The notes: generated by a model not told the origin, from the letters alone. A stretch of DNA of 62,000 bases from Prorocentrum cordatum (GCA_963575745.1 CAUYUJ010014615.1:812699-874698), one strand, 5' to 3'; counted from the stretch's first letter, positions 10,341 through 20,029 are shown. Translations and numbers: made by a program.

Positions 10341-12350
10341 TCGGGCTCGGGTCGGGCGGGCGGGACATTCAAACAGAATGCATCATCGAGATGGCACGCG
10401 AGTACCCAAACAGGCGGGACGGGTCGGGTCGGGCTGGCGGGACATTCAAGTAGAATGCATCATCGGCTTGGCACGCGAGTACCCTAACGGGCGGGACGGG
10501 TCCGGCGGGCGGGCGGACCCTAACGGGCGGGACGGGTCGGGTTGGGTCGGGCGGACCCTAACAGGCGGGACGGGTCAGGTCGGGCGGGACATTAAAGAAT
10601 GATGCACCATCGAGTTGGCACGCGAGTACCTTAACGGGCGAGACGGTCCCGGCGGGCGGGCGGACCCTAACGGGCGGGTCGGGTCGGGTCGGGCGGCGGA
10701 CCCTAACGGGAAAGGTCGGGTCGGGTCGGACGGGCGGGACATTAAAGTATGATGTACCATCGAGTTGGCACGCGAGTATCCTAACGGGCGGGACGGGTCC
10801 GGCGGGCCGTCGGACCCTAACGGGCGGGACGGGTCGGGTCGGGCGGGCGGACCCTAACGGGCGGAGGACATTAAAGTATGATGCACCATCGAGTTGGCGA
10901 CGCGGGAGACCCTAAACGAGTCCAACCCTGACGGTCGGCGGGCGGGCGGCATCATCGAGATGGCACGCGAATGCGCTAACGGGCGGGACGGGTCCGGCGA
11001 GCGGGCGGACCCTAACGGGCGGGACGGGACGGGCGGGACGGGTCGGGTCGGGCGGGCGGGCATCATCGAGATGTACGCTAACGGGCGGGACGGGTTAACG
11101 GGCGGGACGGGTCGGGTCGGGTCGGGCGGACCCTAACGGGCGGGACGGGTCGGGTCGGGCGTGCGGGACATTAAAGAATGATGCACCATCGAATTGGCAC
11201 GCGAGTACCCTAACGGGCGGGACGGGTCGGGCGGGTCGGGCGGACCCTAACGGGCGGGACGGGTCGGGTCGGGCGGGCGGGACCATCATCGAGTTGGCAC
11301 GCGAGTACGGGGGACGGGTCGGGGGCGGACCCTAACGGGCGGGTCGGGTCGGGCGGGTATGGTGCGCCATCACGCGAGTACCCTAACGGGCGGGACGGGT
11401 CGGGCGGGCGGACCCTAACGGGCGGGACGGGTCGGGTCGGGCGGGCGGGACATTAAAGTATGATGCATCATCGAGTTGGCACGCGAGTACCCTAACGGGC
11501 GGGACGGGTCCGGCGGGCGGGCGGACGGGTCGGGTCGGGCGGGCGGACCCTCACGGGCGGGACGGGTCGGGTCGAGCGGGCGGGACATAAAATAATGGTG
11601 CATCATCGAGTTGGCACGCGAGTACCCTAACGGGCGGGACGGGTCCGGCGGGCGGACCCTAACGGGCGGGTCGGGTCGGGTCGGGCGGACATTAAAGTAT
11701 GGTGCGCCATCGAGTTGGCACGCGAGTACCCTAACGGGCGGGACGGGTCCGGCGGGCGGGCGGACCCTGACGGGCGGGACGGGTCGGGTCGGGCGGGCGG
11801 ACCCTAACGGGCGGGACGGGTCGGGTCGGGCGGGCGGGACATTAAAGTATGATGCACCATCGAGTTGGCACGCGAGTACCCTAACGGGCGGGACGGGTCC
11901 GGCGGGCGGGCGGACGGGTCGGGTCGGGCGGGCGGACCCTCACGGGCGGGACGGGTCGGGTCGAGCGGGCGGGACATAAAATAATGGTGCATCATCGAGT
12001 TGGCACGCGAGTACCCTGACGGGCGGGACGGTCCCGGCGGGCGGACCCTAACGGGCGGGTCGGGTCGGGTCGGGCGGACATTAAAGTATGGTGCGCCATC
12101 GAGTTGGCACGCGAGTACCCTAACGAACGGGACGGGTCCGGCGGGCGGGCGGACCCTGACGGGCGGGACGGGTCGGGTCGGGCGGGCGGACCCTAACGGG
12201 CGGGACGGGTCGGGTCGGGCGGGCAGGACATTCAAGTATGATGCGCCATCGAGTTGGCACGCGAGAACCCTAACGGGCGGGACGGGTCGGGCGGGCGGAC
12301 CCTAACGGGCGGGAGGGGTCGGGTCGGGTCGGGCAGGACGGGTCGGGTGA
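10341..12350. repeat. G-rich satellite with 389-bp higher-order unit
   Basis: The array alternates G-rich blocks (GGGCGGGACGGGTCGGG and close variants, each beginning CCCTAACGGG) with a short box reading GACATTAAAGTATGATGC then CACCATCGAGTTGGCACG. Identical landmarks recur 389 bp apart: CATTAAAG at 11451 and 11840, and GACATAAAATAATGG at 11584 and 11973. Four GGG runs in about 17 bp occur many times, so G-quadruplex formation by the plus strand is likely. All frames are open, with Thr/Gly/Arg repeats. Confidence 0.9.
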
Positions 12351-12435
12351 GAGGGGAGGAGGAAGTAGGGAGGGATGAGGGATGTGGGGCGGGGGGACGT
12401 AGCGGCAACGAGGGATGGGGGAGGGCGGGAGGGCA

Positions 12436-12530
12436 GAGAGGGATGGATGAGGAGGAGGAGGAGGAAGAAGAGGAGGAGCAGCAGCAGCAGCAACAGCAGC
12501 AGTGTAATGAGAGAGAGAGAGAGAGAGACT
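12436..12530. repeat. GGA, CAG and GA microsatellites
   Basis: Three adjacent simple repeats: GGA near 12440-12478, CAG near 12479-12502, and GA near 12510-12528. Confidence 0.85.
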
Positions 12531-12539
12531 AGCAGCAAG

Positions 12540-12832
12540 GAATCGCCTGTGGAACCCGTCCTGTGGAACCGGTCCTGTGGAACCAGTCCTGTGGAACCGG
12601 GCTTCTGGAACCGGTTCTGTAGTACCGGTCCTGCGGAACTGGCCCTGTGGAACTGGTTCCGTGGAACTGGTTCTGCGGAACCGGTCCTGTTGAACCGGGC
12701 TTTGTTGAACCGGTCCTTGCTGAACTGGTCGTCTGTTGAACCGGTGTCTGTTGAATCGGTCGTCTGTTGAACCGGTCCCTGTTGAACTGGTCGTCTGTTG
12801 AACCGGTCTTCTTCCGTGCAGTTCCCTGAATA
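12540..12832. repeat. 14-bp minisatellite, right bracket
   Basis: About 19 units of GGAACCGGTCCTGT, 14 bp in the left half and 14-18 bp in the right half, where GTCTGTTGAACCGG variants dominate. Confidence 0.85.
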
Positions 12833-12844
12833 AAAATGAACCGT

Positions 12845-12935
12845 TGTAGGGGCCTGTGAGGAGGGAGCTTGGAAAGAGGGTTAATTCCAACATCATAGAT
12901 GACTCTTGGGTTTACAATGGTCCTCCTCCTTCTCC
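12845..12935 (+). mobile_element. M module
   Basis: M is a dispersed segment of about 90 bp that ends in a CCT tract. Key words in order are GAGGGAGNTTGGA, GAGGGTTNATT, ATCATNGATGA, CTTGGGTTTACAATGG and TCCTCCTCC. Other copies are at 16510-16605 (reverse), 39100-39178, 44285-44415 and 54818-54965. Here it follows the 14-bp minisatellite and leads into the 77-bp array. Confidence 0.7.
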
Positions 12936-12989
12936 TCCTCCTCCTCCTCCCATCCCTGCTTCTGTCTTTCGCACCGAGTACAAAGTTTC

Positions 12990-14350
12990 GGGGCTCCATA
13001 GGGAGCTCCACCGAAGTCCCCAATGGCTGTGCTCACATGCGTCCCGCTCCGCCCAATACGGCCTTTCGTGGCCCAATAGGGAGCCCCACCGATGGTCCCA
13101 GTGGCTGTGATCACTTGCGTCCTGTGTCGCCCAATACGGCGCTTCGCGGCCCCATGGGGAGCTCCACCGGTGGTGCCAGTGGCTGTGATCGCATGCGCCG
13201 CCCCAGCTCAGTAGGGCTTTCGTCGCCCCAGAGGGAGCTCCACCGATGGCCCCAGTGGCTGTGATCGCATGCGTCTCCCCCGCCCAGTACAGCGCTTCGA
13301 GGCCCAATAGGAAGCTCCACCGAACGCCCCAATTGCGGTGTTCGCATGCGTCTTTCATTCCTAATACATCGGTGCGTGCCACCCAATACGACGTTTCGTG
13401 GCCCCATCGGGCAGTTCACCGAAAGCCGCAGTGGCGGTGTTCGCATGTGTCTCTCCCATCCAATACAGAGTTTCGTGGCCCCAAAGGGAGATCCACCGAG
13501 GGCCCTGGTGGCGCTGATCATATGCGTCTCCCCCCCCCGCACAGTACAGCGAACGCTTCGTGGCTCCATACCGAACTCCACCGAAGGCTCCACTGGCGGT
13601 GTTCACAACGCTTCGTGGCCCCATAGGGAGCTCCACCGAACGCTCCAACGGCGGTGCTCGCATGCGTTCTCCCCCACTTAGTACGCTGCTTCGTGGCCCC
13701 ATAGGGAGCTCCACCGAAAGCCCCATTGGCGGTGTTCGCATGCGTCGTCCCCACTCAGTACAGCGTTTCGTGGCCCCACAAGGACCTCCACAGAAGGCCC
13801 CACTGGCGATGCATCTCCCCCGCCCAATACGGCGCTTCGTGGCCCGATAGGGAACTCCACCGAAGGCCCCAATGGCTGTGATCACACGCGTGTCTCCCGC
13901 TCAGTACAACGCTCCGTGGCCCCATAGGGAGCTCCACCGAAGGCCTCAGTGGCGGTGTTTGCGTGCGTCTCCTCCGCCCAGTACAGCGTTTCGTAGCCCC
14001 ATATGGAGCTCCACCGAAGGCCCCAGTGGCGGTGTTCGCATGTGTCTCTCCCATCCAATACAACGTTTCGTGGCCCCATAGGGAGCTCTGCCAAAGACCC
14101 CAATGGCGGTGTTCGCACGCGTCTCCAACGCTCAATACAACGTTCCGTGGCCCCATGGGGAGCTCCACCGAAGGTCCCATTGACCGCAGGCCGCATGCGC
14201 GTCACCTGACGCAATACAGCGCTTCGTGGCCACATAAGGAGTTCCACCGCAAGTCCCAGTGGGGATGCCCGCATGCGGCTGCCCGTCCCTTCACGGCACA
14301 CCCCTTTGCGCGATTCGTGGCTCCATCGGGAGCTCCAACGAAGATCTCAG
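12990..14350 (+). repeat. 77-bp tandem array, 18 copies
   Basis: The GAGCTCC landmark occurs at 13003, 13081, 13159, 13235, 13312, 13412, 13488, 13573, 13628, 13706, 13783, 13852, 13929, 14006, 14083, 14160, 14239 and 14330, mostly 76-79 bp apart. The unit reads TTCGTGGCCCCATAGGGAGC, then TCCACCGAAGGCCCC, AGTGGCGGTGTTCGCATGCG and a TCTCCCNCNCAATAC spacer. As 77 is not a multiple of three, no long frame is preserved and it is non-coding. Confidence 0.92.
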
Positions 14351-14364
14351 GGCAATGTGCATGA

Positions 14365-14560
14365 TGACGGACGATGACGGCCATGATGTTGATGATGCGG
14401 TCATGTTGGCGGTTGACGATGGTAATGGTGATGATGACGATGATGATGGTGATGATGCTGGGAGTGGCAGCGCCCCCGTCGCGGCCCCACTCATCTCGGC
14501 ACACCCTTCGAATGCTTCATGGCCCCATGAGGACATCCCCCGAAGGCGATGCCCGCAACG
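14365..14560. repeat. GAT microsatellite and an outlying core copy
   Basis: Degenerate GAT/GATGAC triplets occupy 14365-14462. A lone copy of the array unit (CGGCACACCCTTCGAATGC, TTCATGGCCCCATGAGG) follows at 14495-14560 and has the CGGCACACCC spacer typical of the 90-bp array. Confidence 0.7.
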
Positions 14561-14669
14561 ACTGTACACACAACAACATATGCTTGGGTCCTTCGCCCAA
14601 ATGATTTGTGATTTGTTCGTCGGCAGCGCTGGCGGTCGCAAGCGCGTCTGTGGAGCCGGCTCGGAACCA

Positions 14670-14910
14670 ACAAACACACGCACGTATGCACGCACGTTGC
14701 CCACGGCTCTGTACCAGTCAGACGAGAGCTGGGGGAGCGTCGGTGGGTCTTCATGCGCTGGGGCCTCCACGATGCGGAAACCTGCGACGTGCTTGGCTGC
14801 TGTCGAAATTTGGGGATAATCCGATCCCACGGCGCCCAAAGTGCGGCAACCAGTTCTCTGGTAGGAATCCATTTGACAACCGACAACCCTGCCGCGTGAT
14901 ACGTGCACTG
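14670..14910 (-). CDS. Possible exon with a formylglycine-enzyme-like tail
   Basis: This minus-strand segment of non-repetitive DNA reads RVVGCQMDSYQRTGCRTL, then GSDYPQISTAAKHVAGFRIV, then EAPAHEDPPTLPQLSSDW. The spacing RVxxG...CR...DYP...GFRIV resembles the C-terminal end of FGE-sulfatase (SUMF1-like) domains, which typically close with GFRxV. The match is short and lacks other catalytic landmarks. All three minus frames and one plus frame are open here, so frame and even strand are uncertain. A CACGCGGCAG|G junction upstream could be an acceptor. Confidence 0.28.
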
Positions 14911-15490
14911 AAGTTCCATGAATCTGCATACAAGCGGGAAGTTGCGGTGGCGGTCCGGAAGCAATATTCAATCTGTACCAGTGAGCATTTCTTGCCCCAG
15001 ATGGGCGGTGCGGGATATGCTATCAGAAGGACCTCCACTGATGCATGTCGTTTGCACCTGATAGCCTGCTCTCCTCAGCTGGCCACAAGTCCACGAAGAC
15101 TGGCACAACAACGATCGCAGCATGCTACATTCGTGGTTACGTGCAGACGCGTGTGCATTAAACGCAGGAAGAGAAAGAAGAGAGAGGAGGAGGAGGAAGA
15201 AGACCAGAACGGGGGAAGGATAATGATGATACTTGTGGCAAAGCGGCCACGCACGCGTTCTCCCGGCGCGAGCCCGCTAGGGCCCGCAGCACACCGCGCA
15301 GCGGTCACGGCTGTGCGCCTTTAGGCACGCTCGCCGGCCCGTGTTGCAGCAAGCTGTGCTCCCGCATCAGGCGCCTGGCCACGCTCAAATCGGAGAGGCT
15401 GCAGGCTGGGAGCCCTCATCTTTTGGCGGCGATGTTGGCGAGCTGACCTTTGTGCCGCTCATCGCGGAACTTGGCCTCGGTGAGCCTAGG
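14911..15490. other. Open non-repetitive stretch
   Basis: The plus strand stays open for 238 codons from 14608 to 15321 with mixed composition. A minus-strand frame reads YADSWNFSARITRQGC and GFLPENWLPHFGRRG. No splice-bounded exon could be fixed. Confidence 0.3.
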
Positions 15491-15499
15491 GGAAAAAGG

Positions 15500-16505
15500 A
15501 AGTGAGGCGGAGGAGGAGGAGGAGAAGGAGGAGGAAGAGGAGTAGGTGATGGAAATGGAGGGGCGGAGAGTTGAAGAGGAGGAGGAGGAGGAGGAGGAGG
15601 AGAAGGAGGACGACGAGTAGGACGACGAGGAGGGAGGCGATGGCGGAGGCGGCGGCGGCTGAGCTCGCGGGGTCTCTGGGTCACGTACACCTAAGTGGAG
15701 TGGGGAGTGGTTGAGAAGGGAGGACGCGGAGGAGGAGAACGAGGAGGAGGGGGATAATAGAGATGGATATTGAGATGGAGGGGGAGGAGGAGGAGGAGGA
15801 GGAGGAGGAGGAGGAGGAGGAGGAGGAGGAGGAGGAGGAGGAGGAGGAGCAGGATGAGAAGATTGAGGAGGAGGAAGAGGAGGATCATGGAAAAGGATTG
15901 AATTGCGCTTCGGTTGTACGAGCCCGCCATGTGAGAAGGAATAGCCTCTGCCAACCTCTGCTGCAGCTCGAGAGTGGAAGAAAGTGGGGGAGGAGGGGGA
16001 GGAGGAGGAGGAGGAGGGGGAGGAGGAGGAGGAGGAGGAGGAGGAGGAGGAGGAGGAAGGAGGAGAAGGAGAGGAAATGAAGGAGTATGGGGATGAAGTA
16101 GAAGGAGGAGGAGGAGGAGGGGAAGGAGATAGAGGAGGGGAAGGAGGAGGGGAGAAGGAGGAGGACGAGGAGGAGAACAGAGGAGACTATGCCGAATCAT
16201 GGGGGATGATCATGGAAGAACAGGAGGAGGAGGAGGAGGAGGAGGAGGAGGAGGAGGAGGGGGAGGAGGAGGAGGCGAGGAGGAGGAGGAGGAGGAGGTG
16301 GAGGAGGAGGAGGAGGAAGGAGGATGAGAGGGAATGGAGGAGTATGGGGAGGATATAAAAGGAGGGAGGGAAGGAGATAGACGAGGAGGGGGTGGAGGGA
16401 GGAGATGGAGGAGGAGAAGGAGGAGAAGAATGAGGAGGAACATCGAGGACAATGTGCCGCATACTGGAGGATGACAGTGGAGGAAAAAGGAGGAGGAGGA
16501 TTAAC
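15500..16505 (-). repeat. Long GGA (minus-strand CCT) tract with interruptions
   Basis: Nearly 1 kb of GGA and GAA triplets, broken at about 15885-15985 by a short non-repetitive patch. Read on the minus strand it is a CCT tract that begins immediately after the reverse M module at 16510-16605, as CCT tracts do after M at 12.9 and 44.4 kb. Confidence 0.9.
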
Positions 16506-16509
16506 TGAA

Positions 16510-16605
16510 GATGGGGAGGAGGAGCAGGAGGGACCAATGTAAACCCAACATTCATCAACGATCTTGTAATAAAGCCTCGCTCCAAACTCCCTCTTCATAG
16601 GCCCC
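16510..16605 (-). mobile_element. M module, reverse copy
   Basis: On the minus strand it reads GGCCTATGAAGAGGGAG, TTGGAGCGAGGCTTTATT, ATCGTTGATGAATG and TTGGGTTTACATTGGTCCC before entering the CCT tract. It aligns along its length with the copy at 12845-12935. Confidence 0.75.
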
Positions 16606-16619
16606 ATACAATAAATTCA

Positions 16620-16860
16620 TTTCCACTGAAGGAAATGCCCCGTTCGGGAACAACTGTTTGAAGATCCCGAATCGTGCCAAAAACTGTTCTCGGGACTCCA
16701 ACGCCACGCATCAACCTGACTGTTGCGCCTTGGCGATCCCGAATCGTGTCAGAATGCCACTCCTGGGACTTCAACACCGCGAATCAATATAAGTATTGCG
16801 CTCTGGCAATCCTGAATCGTTTCAAAGCACCATTCTGGTACGTTAGCCATGGGAATCCGT
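16620..16860 (-). repeat. About 72-bp repeat, reverse copies
   Basis: Units share GGGACTNCAACRCCRCGNATC and TGGCRATCCYGAATCGT. The landmark GGGACT is at 16692 and 16765 (73 bp). The same unit is found in the opposite orientation at 38895-39075 (GTTGAAGTCCCAG, 71 bp apart). Confidence 0.75.
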
Positions 16861-16861
16861 G

Positions 16862-17310
16862 AAACTCTGGCAAATGTTCAGGACGAGTGTGCGCGGCGCT
16901 AAACCGAGAACCACATATTGAAAATGAGCCGCCCTCAATCCGTGAAGCTCTTGCGCACGTTTCAAACGAATGTACGCGGCACTAAAGCGAGATGCACATT
17001 TTGAAAACGACCCGCCCTCAATCTATGAAGCTCTTGCGAATTTTTGAAACGAATGTACGCGGCGCTAAGGCGAGAACCACGTGTTGAAAACGACCCACCT
17101 CCAATCCGTGAAGCTCTTGCAACTTGTTGGAACGAATGTGCGCGGTGCTAAGGCGACAACCACACTTTGAGAACCGCCCGTTCTCCATCGTTGAAACGGT
17201 TGCCAATCTTTGAGCTTGAGGATCATAAACAATGCGGGATTCTCATGCGCAGCGCCCGGCCCGCCCTTTCGACCAGCCTCGGGGTGCGACAGGGAGGAGG
17301 GATTCGCAAG
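16862..17310 (-). repeat. 83-bp tandem repeat and L1 module, reverse
   Basis: The landmark CGCGGY falls at 16892, 16975, 17058 and 17141, exactly 83 bp apart. At the right end lies reverse L1 (GCCTCGGGGTGCGACAGGG) next to a GGA tract. This is the mirror image of the 9.5-9.97-kb locus. Confidence 0.88.
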
Positions 17311-17314
17311 GAAA

Positions 17315-17515
17315 AGGAATGGAGGAGGAGGAGGAGGAGGAGGAGGAGGAGGAGGAGGAGGAGGAGAGGAGGAGGAGGAGGAGGAGGAGGAGGAGGAGGG
17401 AGGTGGAGGAGGAGGAGGAGGGAGGAGGAGGAGCGCAGCGCAGAGGGGGCGGGGAGGAGGAGGCGGCGGAGGCGGAGGAGGAGGAGGGAGGAGGTGAAGA
17501 GTGAGGAGGAGTCGA
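17315..17515 (-). repeat. GGA tract
   Basis: About 200 bp of GGA triplets (CCT on the minus strand) with few interruptions. It lies just inside the start of the long phosphatase intron on the minus strand. Confidence 0.92.
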
Positions 17516-17546
17516 GGAGAAGGGCGCCCCCCCCCCCCGAGGGAGC

Positions 17547-17642
17547 CCGTCCTCCATCTCGGCCCTGCGGCCCTGGTCCTCCGCCCAGCCAGCAGCGAGC
17601 ACGGCCGCGGGGCTCCGTGCGAAGCCCATGGGCTCTCGCACC
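17547..17642 (-). CDS. PP2C-type protein phosphatase, exon with RRAEMED motif
   Basis: On the minus strand a 96-nt island encodes VREPMGFARSPAAV then LAAGWAEDQGRRAEMEDG. G-R-R-x-x-M-E-D is the first conserved PP2C motif; its Arg and Glu/Asp contribute to phosphate and metal binding. The acceptor is GGGCACAG|G. Ending after GACGG with a GC donor (GCTCCC) leaves two nucleotides, which pair with the single nucleotide at the start of the exon at 8005-8083. Joined, they read MEDGFVFVDRFGG without a gap. An ATG within the exon (codon 5) is an alternative start. The 9463-nt intron holds the satellites between 8.1 and 17.5 kb. Confidence 0.7.
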
Positions 17643-17665
17643 CTGTGCCCGCCGCGGCGGTCGGC

Positions 17666-17720
17666 GGGGAGGGGCGGGGGGGGGGGAGGGGGTGGGGGCG
17701 GGGGGAGGGGTAGGCGGGGG
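17666..17720 (+). other. Dense G-run cluster, likely G-quadruplex
   Basis: More than six runs of four or more G lie within 55 bp on the plus strand, just upstream (minus sense) of the phosphatase exon. Confidence 0.7.
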
Positions 17721-17850
17721 CACGCTCGGTGCGCTCGCGCCACCCCTCCCTCTCGTCCCTTCCCTTTTTGCGCTGATTGGGGCCATGTCCACGGGCGCGC
17801 GTCAGAGCCATCACATGCTCCGCAGTCGGAGAAGGGGAGCTGTACGCATA
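17700..17850 (+). mobile_element. N module, copy 1
   Basis: This is a dispersed segment of about 150 bp with ordered words TGCGCTCGCGCCAC, CCCTCCCTCNCRTCCCTTC, TTGCGCTGAT, CCATGTNNNGYGC and GCAGTCGGA. Other copies in the same orientation are at 18358-18512, 19903-20012 and 28337-28500. A GA run (17859-17888) and GGA repeats follow. Confidence 0.65.
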
Positions 17851-17854
17851 AAGA

Positions 17855-17858
<4 letters not shown>

Positions 17859-17890
<32 letters not shown>

Positions 17891-17975
17891 GTGGCGGATG
17901 AGCAAGATGATGATCAGGAAGAAGAGGAGGAGGAGGCGGAGGAGGAGGAGGAGGAGGAAGAGGAAAAAGGACGAG
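17859..17975. repeat. GA run followed by GGA/GAG repeats
   Basis: About 14 GA units, then after a short spacer roughly 55 bp of GAG/GGA triplets. Confidence 0.85.
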
Positions 17976-18059
17976 GGCGAACAGCCGCAGCAGGAGCTGG
18001 AGCAGGAGGAGTGGGGGGAGCAGGAGGTCCAAGGGAAGTTGGAGGAGGGAAAAGGAGCG

Positions 18060-18205
18060 GGGCGACAACGATGAGGAACAACTCGGATCCAGAATTGTGG
18101 CCTGCGCTGGGGAGAGCTCGCCACTTTGAAAGAATGGAGCAAGACGCCGATCCCAAAATGGTGCACGCACTGCCGAGGAAACACGATTTTGAAACACCGG
18201 GAACG
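18060..18205 (+). repeat. About 66-bp GGATCC-CTGCAG unit repeat
   Basis: Units run GGATCCNAAAATG...GCRCTG...CACNATTTTGAAAC. The same unit recurs at 18635-18785, and in shortened 47-50-bp form inside the 20-21-kb array. The plus frame translates with different residues in each copy, so it is treated as non-coding. Confidence 0.7.
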
Positions 18206-18357
18206 TTCCGAATGGACAAACCATCGGGAATACTAGATAATGACACCCTGTGTCTAATAGACAATGCGCGGAGAGGGCGGCACATCTTCTGGACAGGAGT
18301 CATGGGAGAGAGGACAGTTGTATTCTAACTGCATGACTGTTGAGTAATTGTGCGAAA

Positions 18358-18512
18358 GGGGTAGGCAAGTCAAAGGCGCTCGCGCCACATCTGACATCCT
18401 GCCCTTCCCACCCATCCGTTCACATTGCGCGGATGGTCCTCTATTCGCCGACAGGTGCCAGCCCGCAAAAGGACCCCACCATGTGATGCGCAGTCAGAAA
18501 AAATAAAAAGCT
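18358..18512 (+). mobile_element. N module, copy 2
   Basis: It shares GGCGCTCGCGCCACATCTG, ACATCCTGCCC, CCATCCGTTCACATTGCGC, GGACCCCACCATGTG and GCGCAGTCAGAAAAA with the other N copies, notably 28337-28500. Confidence 0.75.
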
Positions 18513-18634
18513 GCGTTCGTTGGAGGATGAGCAGGAGGAAAATTGGGGAGGAATAAGACGACGAGAAACAGCAGCAGAAGGAGCAGGAGGAGCAAGATGA
18601 CCAGGGAAGGCCGAGGAGGGGCAAGCAGTGGGGC

Positions 18635-18785
18635 AAAAACGATGAGGGAGGATTCGGATCCAGAGAAGTGGCACGCGCTGGGGCGAGAGCGACATTATGA
18701 CCGACGGGAGCAAAATACCGATCCTAAAATGAGGGCCGCGCTGCAACGGGATCACCATTTTGAAACACGGCCAAAGTCCCGACTG
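18635..18785 (+). repeat. About 66-bp unit repeat, second locus
   Basis: It matches 18060-18205 in order and orientation (GGATCCAGAA, GCGCTGGGG, GATCCYAAAATG, ATTTTGAAACA). N module plus this repeat thus occurs twice, about 570-660 bp apart. Confidence 0.7.
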
Positions 18786-18789
18786 AGAA

Positions 18790-19095
18790 ACATATGTTAG
18801 ATAGCATGGACCACTAACGGTGGCTTGATTCACTTTGCACGTTCTCAAGCTATACAGTGCAAGCTATGTGGTGCAAACTAGATCTTATACGCTGTGTGTT
18901 GTGAGCAATGGAGGTGAACGGTATGCGCTGTATGCTATGTGGAATAATTCGTATCGTGCACGATGTGTGCACGTATGCGCATACGGCGTGACCTGGCGGT
19001 GTCAGCCATGCTGTGGAAGCCATGGCATGAAAGCTGTGTTGCGCAGCTATATTCGGTGTAAGCTACGCCAGGCAAGCTATGTGTTGAACAGCCAG
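18790..19095. repeat. Degenerate GCTATGTGGTGCAA repeat
   Basis: Short, AT-richer words (AAGCTATGTG, GCTATATTC, GTATGCTATGTGG) recur irregularly at 20-60-bp spacing. No exon was recognised. Confidence 0.45.
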
Positions 19096-19104
19096 ATGGT
19101 GTGA

Positions 19105-19325
19105 GATCAGCACACGGGGCGCCCACGAGCGCCTACGAGGCGCCCACGTGCAGTAACGCGGCGCGACCTCGGCGGACCCACCCGGCGCACGGGGCGCCCA
19201 CGAGGCGCCCACGAGGTGCGCACGGGGCGGCAGCGTGGCGCAGCCTCGGCGGACGCGCCCAAGCGCACGGGGCGCCCACCGAGGCGCCCACGAGGCGGCA
19301 ACTGGGCGCACCCGCCCAACGCCTT
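19105..19325. repeat. GGCGCCCACGA-based repeat
   Basis: The word GGGGCGCCCACGAGGCGCC is repeated many times, with a larger unit of about 80 bp containing CCTCGGCGGAC seen twice. Confidence 0.7.
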
Positions 19326-19342
19326 GCGAGACAGAAGCATGA

Positions 19343-19460
19343 CCCCCCGCCGCCTCCTCCTCCTCCTCCTCCTCCTCCTCCTCCTCCTCCTCCTCGTCCT
19401 CCTCCTCCTCCTCCTCCTCCTCCTCCTCCTCCTCCTCCTCCTCCTCCTCCTCCTCCTCCA
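19343..19460. repeat. CCT tract
   Basis: About 39 nearly uninterrupted CCT triplets (one CGT). Confidence 0.95.
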
Positions 19461-19554
19461 AGCGCAGTTGGGGGAACATTTGGAAAAGGCTGTGTTTTTG
19501 AAATCCTGTGGGTGAAGAGTTCGGCGGCGAGCCCCGGGGGGGGATGGGCGGGGG

Positions 19555-19690
19555 CGGGCCTTCCCAGAAGGCCCAGAAGTCCCCCGGCCTCTGAGATGAC
19601 TTCTGAGCCTCCCCAGCAGACGCAGAACACTTCCCAGAGGGGCGGAGGGCTTCCGAGAAGCCCCGCCGCCTTCTGAGAAGGCCTCCTCCT
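19555..19690. repeat. Cluster of CCTTCT-AGAAGG palindromes
   Basis: Short palindromes such as CTTCCCAGAAG, GGCTTCCGAGAAGCC and CCTTCTGAGAAGG occur in quick succession. Similar clusters lie at 28975-29125, 41085-41195 and 58547-58655. Confidence 0.65.
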
Positions 19691-19708
19691 TCTCACTTCC
19701 CCAGCTGA

Positions 19709-19857
19709 ATGGAGTCCGCCGAGGACGATAGCGCCACCGAGCTGCGACTAGCGTGTGAAAAAAGACTCCTGCTCAGAGAGACCTCGCTCGCCGCCGACAT
19801 ATACACGGAGAGGGTGGACAACCTTCCAGGAAGCAGTCGGGCCACTTATATTGGGTC
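19709..19857 (+). CDS. Candidate 5' exon, hypothetical protein
   Basis: An ATG at 19709 opens a plus-strand frame reading MESAEDDSATELRLACEK, RLLLRETSLAADIYTERV and DNLPGSSRATYIG before a purine-rich tract. Just upstream is a pyrimidine stretch ending CTTCCCCAG, four bases before the ATG. This fits a 3' splice or trans-splice acceptor that would place the ATG first. A TGA lies in frame before the ATG. A donor could be ATTGG|GTCATT near 19857. Composition is charged and balanced, unlike the repeats. No family is recognised. Confidence 0.42.
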
Positions 19858-19902
19858 ATTTGCGAAGGGGGGGAAAGGGGAGGAGAGAGGAGGGAGTGGG
19901 GG

Positions 19903-20012
19903 GAGTGGAGGAAGGCAAGCTAGGTGGGCCCGCGTCATATCTGACGTCCTACCCCTCCCTCCCATACCTCACCATGGCGTAGATCCCCTTTCTATTCGCA
20001 CAATCGGATGTC
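19903..20012 (+). mobile_element. N module, copy 3 (shorter)
   Basis: It starts GGCAAGCTAGGTG as in copy 4, continues ATCTGACGTCCTACCCC and TCCCTCCCATACC, then diverges at about 20012. The higher-order array follows. Confidence 0.65.
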
Positions 20013-20029
20013 GCAGCAAGGCATAGCAT

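Noticed and set aside
10341-12350. Possible telomeric repeat (CCCTAA words)
   Set aside because: CCCTAA occurs singly within CCCTAACGGGCGGG blocks, never as tandem TTTAGGG-type repeats. The array is internal.
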